Below, one piece after another: positions 60,397-64,000 of a DNA stretch of 64,000 nucleotides (the first letter of the stretch is position 1; each line of letters starts with the position of its first letter). Source of the stretch: CAMLIZ01 sp040758375 (GTDB taxonomy: Bacteria; Pseudomonadota; Gammaproteobacteria; Burkholderiales; Burkholderiaceae_C). The DNA lies in contig JBFLWE010000003.1 of the NCBI GenBank assembly GCA_040758375.1, forward strand, positions 1 through 64,000, written 5' to 3'. The notes below the pieces were generated by a model. The model saw only the letters and a list, made by a program, of their open reading frames with translations. It ran no database searches and had not been told where the DNA came from. The translations under genes and the position numbers were made by a program.

Positions 60397-61362
60397 CTAG
60401 CTGCCGGCCAGCAGGTTGACCCGCTCCCGGCGCAACACCTCGGAGGCGCCGCCGCCGGCCGGTCGGCGCACCAGCGAGCGCTCCTGCAGCACGCGGTCGC
60501 CCAGGCGCACCTGGCCTTGCACCTCGAAGTAGCCGGAGCGCACGCTCAGGCGCGACACCGGGTTTTCGCCCTGCAGGCCTGCGATCGTGGCGATCGCGCC
60601 CGGATCCTTGAAGGGCTCGCGCTGCCGCATCTGCACCAGCCGCTCGGCGGTGCCGACGTCCATCTGGTCGACCACCGCGGCGATCACCTCGCGCGGCGCG
60701 GTGTTCACGTTGACCTGCGTGGGTTCGGGCAGCAGCACCACGAAAGGCAGCAGCCGTTTCAGCTCGCCGGGGTCGACGCCCAGCCACACCAGTTGCTCTA
60801 CCGTCTGCGGCGCCACGGCGGCGTTGGGGGCGCCGGTCCAGGCCGCGGCCAGGCCTTCGCCGATGCGCTGGGCGGTGCTCTGCGGCACGCCGGCCAGCTC
60901 GCACAAGCGTTGCAACACCTGCAGCTCGTCGGTCTTGAGCTTGTTTTCCTGCACCAGGTTGCGCAGGTTGTAGCGCGCCTGCAGGTCGGCGATGGAGCCG
61001 GAGAGGAACGCGTCCAGCCCGCTGCCGTCGTCGGCGTTGTTGTTCTTGTCGGCGGCCAGGAAGCTGGACAGCCGCGCCTCGGCCAGCGGCACGGCCCACG
61101 GCTCGCCCAGATGATCGACCGGGTGGTTGCTGTTGCTCTTGGCGTCCTCGCGCAGGATCAGGCGCGCCCAGTCGAGCGCGCCGGTGAGGATCCAGGCCGA
61201 TTGCGTGCGCGCGCGCTCGGCTGCTTCGACCTGCACGGCGCGCCACTGCTGCCACACCATGCTGGCGGCCAGGGTGGTGATCAGGGTGAGGATGATCATC
61301 GCCAGCAGCAGGGCCGCGCCACGCTGGGCCTTGAGTGAATGGGCGCGCGGCTTCATCGTCAT
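60397..61362 (-). CDS. gspK: Type II secretion minor pseudopilin GspK
   Basis: Large minor pseudopilin at the tip. 321 residues. Prepilin-like N-terminus QRGAALLLAMIILTLITTLA (the residue-5 Glu is absent, normal for GspK). GspK blocks SGSIADLQARYNLRNLV and VNVNTAPREVIAAVVD are present. ATG 61362 overlaps the gspJ stop (ATGA). Confidence 0.93.
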   Translation of the reverse strand: MTMKPRAHSLKAQRGAALLLAMIILTLITTLAASMVWQQWRAVQVEAAERARTQSAWILTGALDWARLILREDAKSNSNHPVDHLGEPWAVPLAEARLSSFLAADKNNNADDGSGLDAFLSGSIADLQARYNLRNLVQENKLKTDELQVLQRLCELAGVPQSTAQRIGEGLAAAWTGAPNAAVAPQTVEQLVWLGVDPGELKRLLPFVVLLPEPTQVNVNTAPREVIAAVVDQMDVGTAERLVQMRQREPFKDPGAIATIAGLQGENPVSRLSVRSGYFEVQGQVRLGDRVLQERSLVRRPAGGGASEVLRRERVNLLAGS

Positions 61363-61985
61363 TGCGGCATCTGCGGCGCGAGCACCACGTCGCGCGTCAG
61401 GCTGCCTTGCAGCGGCGAGCCGGAGAAATTGAGCACCAGGCGCACGCCGGTGGGCAGCTGCTGGCGCGGCGGCGCGCTGGCGCCTTCGGCCGGCGGCTCG
61501 GCCACGTCGCCGGTGGACTGGCAGTTGCTCCAGGTGCTGCCGCGGAAGCAGTAGAGCTGCCACGACTCCAGGCCCTTCAGCGCGTGCAGCTGCTGCGGCT
61601 CGGTGCCCAGCAGTTGCTGGCTGCGCAGCCACTGGTCCTGCAGCTCGGCGGCGCGCGTCACCCCCGGGCCGGCCCAGCGCAGCCACTCGCCTTCGCGCAG
61701 CGACCACACCACCAGCTGCACGCCTTCGTCGGTGCGCCGGGTCAGGCGCAGCGCCGCGCCGTTGAACACCAGCGGCGGCACGGCCACCGTGTCGTGCAGC
61801 GCCGCGAGGTCCTGCTCCCACTGCGTCATCACCGTGTCCAGGCGCAGCGTGAGCTCCATGCGCTCCTGCCCGCTGGCGCGCGCGCGCGCAATGCCGTCCA
61901 CCCCGCGCCAGGCCATGGCCGCCAGCAGCGCCATCACGAACAGCGCCACCAGCACCTCCACCAGCGTGAAGCCGCTTTGCCGCAT
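61359..61985 (-). CDS. gspJ: Type II secretion minor pseudopilin GspJ
   Basis: 208 residues. MRQSGFTLVEVLVALFVMAL is a type IV prepilin signal with Glu at +5. DTVMTQWEQDLAALHDT and VVWSLREGEWLRW are GspJ-like. ATG 61985 is two bases after the gspI stop. GTG at 61991 would overlap the stop. Confidence 0.92.
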   Translation of the reverse strand: MRQSGFTLVEVLVALFVMALLAAMAWRGVDGIARARASGQERMELTLRLDTVMTQWEQDLAALHDTVAVPPLVFNGAALRLTRRTDEGVQLVVWSLREGEWLRWAGPGVTRAAELQDQWLRSQQLLGTEPQQLHALKGLESWQLYCFRGSTWSNCQSTGDVAEPPAEGASAPPRQQLPTGVRLVLNFSGSPLQGSLTRDVVLAPQMPQ

Positions 61986-61987
61986 GG

Positions 61988-62356
61988 TCACGAGGGCCGC
62001 GTGGGCAGCACGGTGGACAGCGTGAGCAGCGGCACGCCGGCTTCGTCGGCCATCACCGCGTCCACGCGCCGGAAGTTGGGGTTGGGCGTCGGCCGCACCA
62101 CCAGCCTGCCGGCGTAGCGCCGGCCCAGCTGGTCGCAGGAGAACTCGAGATCGCCCACGCCGGGCGTGTTGCGCATCAGCTTCAGCTCGGCCAGCTGGTT
62201 GTCGGCGCACCATTGCGCGGCGCTCACGTCGGCCAGGCGCTGTGCGTTGTTGGTCAGCGCGCCCGCGGCCTTGATGCCGGCCGACAAGGCCACCGCCACG
62301 ATCGCCAGCGCCACCAGCACCTCGATCAGCGTGAAGCCGGCGCGAGCTCGGTTCAT
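61988..62356 (-). CDS. gspI: Type II secretion minor pseudopilin GspI
   Basis: 122 residues. Prepilin signal AGFTLIEVLVALAIVAVALS, then NNAQRLADVSAAQWCADNQL and a short beta domain, the GspI plan. The start overlaps the gspH stop. Confidence 0.94.
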   Translation of the reverse strand: MNRARAGFTLIEVLVALAIVAVALSAGIKAAGALTNNAQRLADVSAAQWCADNQLAELKLMRNTPGVGDLEFSCDQLGRRYAGRLVVRPTPNPNFRRVDAVMADEAGVPLLTLSTVLPTRPS

Positions 62357-62862
62357 GAGGGCGCGCCTTCGCTTTCGGTCACGACGAAAGGCCCCAGCCC
62401 GTCGGTGGCCAGGATCAGCTGCTGCTTTTCCAGGCGCAGCACGATGCGCTGCGGGCCGATCGTGGCCTCAGGCCCCAGCCGCAGCGCGGGCGCGCCGATC
62501 ACCTGCGCCTGCACGCCTTCGGTGAGCCACTGGGTCGGCAGCTGCGCCGACGCCGGCAGGCCGACGAAGCGGAACTGGTCACCCGAGGTGTCGCCCGCCG
62601 GCATGGGCAGCCAGCGCACCGGCAGGCCCGACGCGCGCGCTTCGGCACGCGCCGCGTCCAGCAGCGCCGCCAGGCGCACGGCCTCGCGCTCCAGGCGGGT
62701 GGAGGCCGGATCGCGCAGCGACAGCGCCGCGATGCCGGCCGCGATGGCGATCACCGCCACCACCACCATCAGCTCGATCAGCGTGAAGCCGCGCGAACCG
62801 GCCGCTGATTGCACGCCCACCGAGGGTGGGTGCGCTGCTTCGCGGCCGATGGCGGATTTCAC
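62353..62862 (-). CDS. gspH: Type II secretion minor pseudopilin GspH
   Basis: 169 residues with a long N-terminal leader before GSRGFTLIELMVVVAVIAIA. LRDPASTRLEREAVRLAALL and a beta-rich C-terminus match GspH. The overlap with the gspG stop (ATGA) supports the start at 62862. Confidence 0.93.
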   Translation of the reverse strand: MKSAIGREAAHPPSVGVQSAAGSRGFTLIELMVVVAVIAIAAGIAALSLRDPASTRLEREAVRLAALLDAARAEARASGLPVRWLPMPAGDTSGDQFRFVGLPASAQLPTQWLTEGVQAQVIGAPALRLGPEATIGPQRIVLRLEKQQLILATDGLGPFVVTESEGAPS

Positions 62863-63299
62863 TGCCAGGAGCCGATGTCGGCGTTCTTGCCTTCGCCGCC
62901 GGGCTGGCTGTCGGCGCCGAAGCTGAAGACGTCGATCTCGCCCTTGACACCCGGATTCACGTATTGATAGGGCCGCCCCCAGGGGTCGTTGGGCAGCTTC
63001 TCCACATACGGCTTCCAGTTGGGCGGGATGGGCCCGGTGGTGGGCTTGCGCACCAGCGCTTCGAGCCCTTGCTCGGCGGTGGGGTAGCGCTGGTTGTCGA
63101 GCTTGTACAGCTTGAGCGCCTGCATCAGGTTGCCGATGTCGGTGCGCGCCGCGGCCATGCGGGCGTCGTCGGCCCGGTCCAGCACGTTGGGCACGATCAG
63201 TGCGGCCAGCACGCCGATGATCACGACCACGACCATCAGCTCGATCAGCGTGAAGCCGCGCGCGCGGCGGGGTCGACGAGGTTGGAGGCTAGGCGTCAT
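62859..63299 (-). CDS. gspG: Type II secretion major pseudopilin GspG
   Basis: 146 residues from ATG 63299. Prepilin signal RARGFTLIELMVVVVIIG. The GspG hallmark segments are ALKLYKLDNQRYPTAEQGL and LPNDPWGRPYQYVNPG, with acidic calcium-site residues in the C-terminus (FSFGADSQPGGEGKNADI). First gene of the minus-strand gsp unit. A longer start at 63377 would overlap the divergent promoter region. Confidence 0.97.
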   Translation of the reverse strand: MTPSLQPRRPRRARGFTLIELMVVVVIIGVLAALIVPNVLDRADDARMAAARTDIGNLMQALKLYKLDNQRYPTAEQGLEALVRKPTTGPIPPNWKPYVEKLPNDPWGRPYQYVNPGVKGEIDVFSFGADSQPGGEGKNADIGSWQ

Positions 63300-63386
63300 G
63301 AAGAGCTTCGGTGTCGCGAGCGGCCTTGCGTACGACGGCGCCGGCGCAGCACCCGTGTGAAGAGGGGTTTGAATCATAATCGTCCG
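63300..63386. promoter_or_regulatory. Divergent gspG/gspC promoter region
   Basis: 87 bases between two divergent gsp starts. CATAAT at 63375-63380 sits only six bases before the gspC ATG, so it is unlikely to be its promoter and another start point would be needed. No strong operator is seen. Confidence 0.35.
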
Positions 63387-64000
63387 ATGGCGGCACGATT
63401 GTCAGCATTCATTGTGTGGGCGGCACTCGCCGCGAGTGCCGTCTTCTGGGGCCTGCGGCTGGCCGGCGCCTCGCCGTCGGCGCCCGCCCATACCGTGCCG
63501 GTGGGCGGCATCGCGGTCTCCAGTGCCGACCTCACGCGGCTGTTCGGTGCCGAGCCGGTGCCCGAGATGGCCGCCGCAGAAGCCCCCGTGGCCGAAAGCA
63601 GCCGCTTCCGCTTGATCGGCCTGGCCGCGCCGCGTTCGGCCGGCGGGCCCGGCGTGGCGGTGATCTCCACCGACGGCAAGCCGCCGCGGGCCTACCGCAT
63701 CGGTGCGGTGGTCGACGGCGACCTGGTGCTGCAGAACGTGGAGCGCCGCTCGGTGGCCCTGGGTCCGAGCGGCGGCCCGGCGACGGTACGCCTGGAACTT
63801 CCGCCGCTGCCGGCCGCGGCCACGGGCAGCTTGCCGCCGCCGCCGTCAATGGAGGTGGCGCCTCCCGGGGTGCCGCCGCAGGCGCTGGTGCCGTTGCCGC
63901 CCCCTGGCATGCAACCGCCGCCCAGCGGCATGCGGCCGTCGCCGCAGCCGCCCACAGCGGTGGGCGTGCCGCAGGCGCCGGTCATGCAGCCGCCCCCAGC
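63387..64000 (+). CDS. gspC: Type II secretion protein GspC, runs off window
   Basis: Open from ATG 63387 to the window end, 204 residues seen. A short N-terminus then a membrane segment (AFIVWAALAASAVFWGLRLA), and the HR domain: GGIAVSSADLTRLFG, FRLIGLAAPRSAGGPGVAV, ISTDGKPPRAYRIGAVVDGD and LQNVERRSVALG. A Pro/Met/Gly-rich linker follows and the PDZ domain or end is outside. Links the secretin to the platform. Transcribed away from the other gsp genes. The stop is not in view. Confidence 0.92.
   Translation, partial: MAARLSAFIVWAALAASAVFWGLRLAGASPSAPAHTVPVGGIAVSSADLTRLFGAEPVPEMAAAEAPVAESSRFRLIGLAAPRSAGGPGVAVISTDGKPPRAYRIGAVVDGDLVLQNVERRSVALGPSGGPATVRLELPPLPAAATGSLPPPPSMEVAPPGVPPQALVPLPPPGMQPPPSGMRPSPQPPTAVGVPQAPVMQPPP

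Overview
The window is a GC-rich chromosomal segment of a betaproteobacterium, order Burkholderiales. This is inferred from the 16S/23S sequence style, the infB-rbfA-truB-typA and rplM-rpsI-erpA gene order, and Bug-type (TctC) and 4-hydroxyphenylpyruvate dioxygenase genes. The 16S sequence suggests the Rubrivivax/Leptothrix/Caldimonas-like group, but a database comparison would be needed to name a genus. No phage, insertion sequence, integrase or CRISPR array is visible. Most genes are tightly packed, with many four-base ATGA stop/start overlaps that imply translational coupling.

Layout. 1-8.7 kb (+): the 3' part of infB, then rbfA, truB, typA, a family 9 glycosyltransferase, an EamA transporter and a 3-hydroxyisobutyryl-CoA hydrolase-like protein. 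8.7-14.4 kb (+): a complete rRNA operon (16S, tRNA-Ile, tRNA-Ala, 23S, 5S) with promoter, boxA elements, processing stems and terminator. 14.4-17.9 kb (-): FFLEELY-motif protein, fadD and an MBL-fold hydrolase. 18.0-21.1 kb (+): a Tat-signal small protein, a GMC flavin oxidoreductase and an alpha/beta hydrolase, whose end overlaps hppD on the other strand. hppD is divergent from an Lrp/AsnC regulator. 22.7-25.1 kb (-): an HDOD protein, two small conserved-looking ORFs, an AT-rich palindromic promoter region and a DNA-binding-like protein. 25.2-30 kb: htpG with a sigma-32-type promoter, srkA, a DUF2726 protein and a GNAT acetyltransferase. 30-37.3 kb: rplM-rpsI, erpA, anmK, an M23 peptidase, tyrS, a DUF5329 protein, a CDF transporter and dtd.

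37.5-47.4 kb (-): one long apparent operon. It encodes an AMP-dependent acyl-CoA synthetase, a complete branched-chain-amino-acid-type ABC importer (LivG, H, M, binding protein, LivF), a 95-residue protein, a PaaK-like CoA ligase and a Bug-type binding protein. A Crp/Fnr regulator is divergent from it, with a near-perfect 18-bp palindrome in the shared promoter region. Together they look like an import-and-CoA-activation system for an organic acid, probably aromatic or fatty; the substrate is unknown. 48.3-52.3 kb: a cytosolic 5'-nucleotidase, an AAA ATPase and a membrane diguanylate cyclase. 52.5-64 kb: a type II secretion cluster, gspG-H-I-J-K-L-M-N-D-E-F on the minus strand and gspC divergent, running off the window.

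The least explained structures are these: a family of GC-rich repeats at 3' ends of minus-strand genes (two long and two short copies); a 33-bp near-palindrome (15-bp perfect arms) covering the start codon of the 5'-nucleotidase; a decayed duplicate of the 3' end of livH; a 16-codon ORF joined by ATGA overlaps to both tyrS and the next gene; and the small-ORF/palindrome region at 23.6-24.5 kb.
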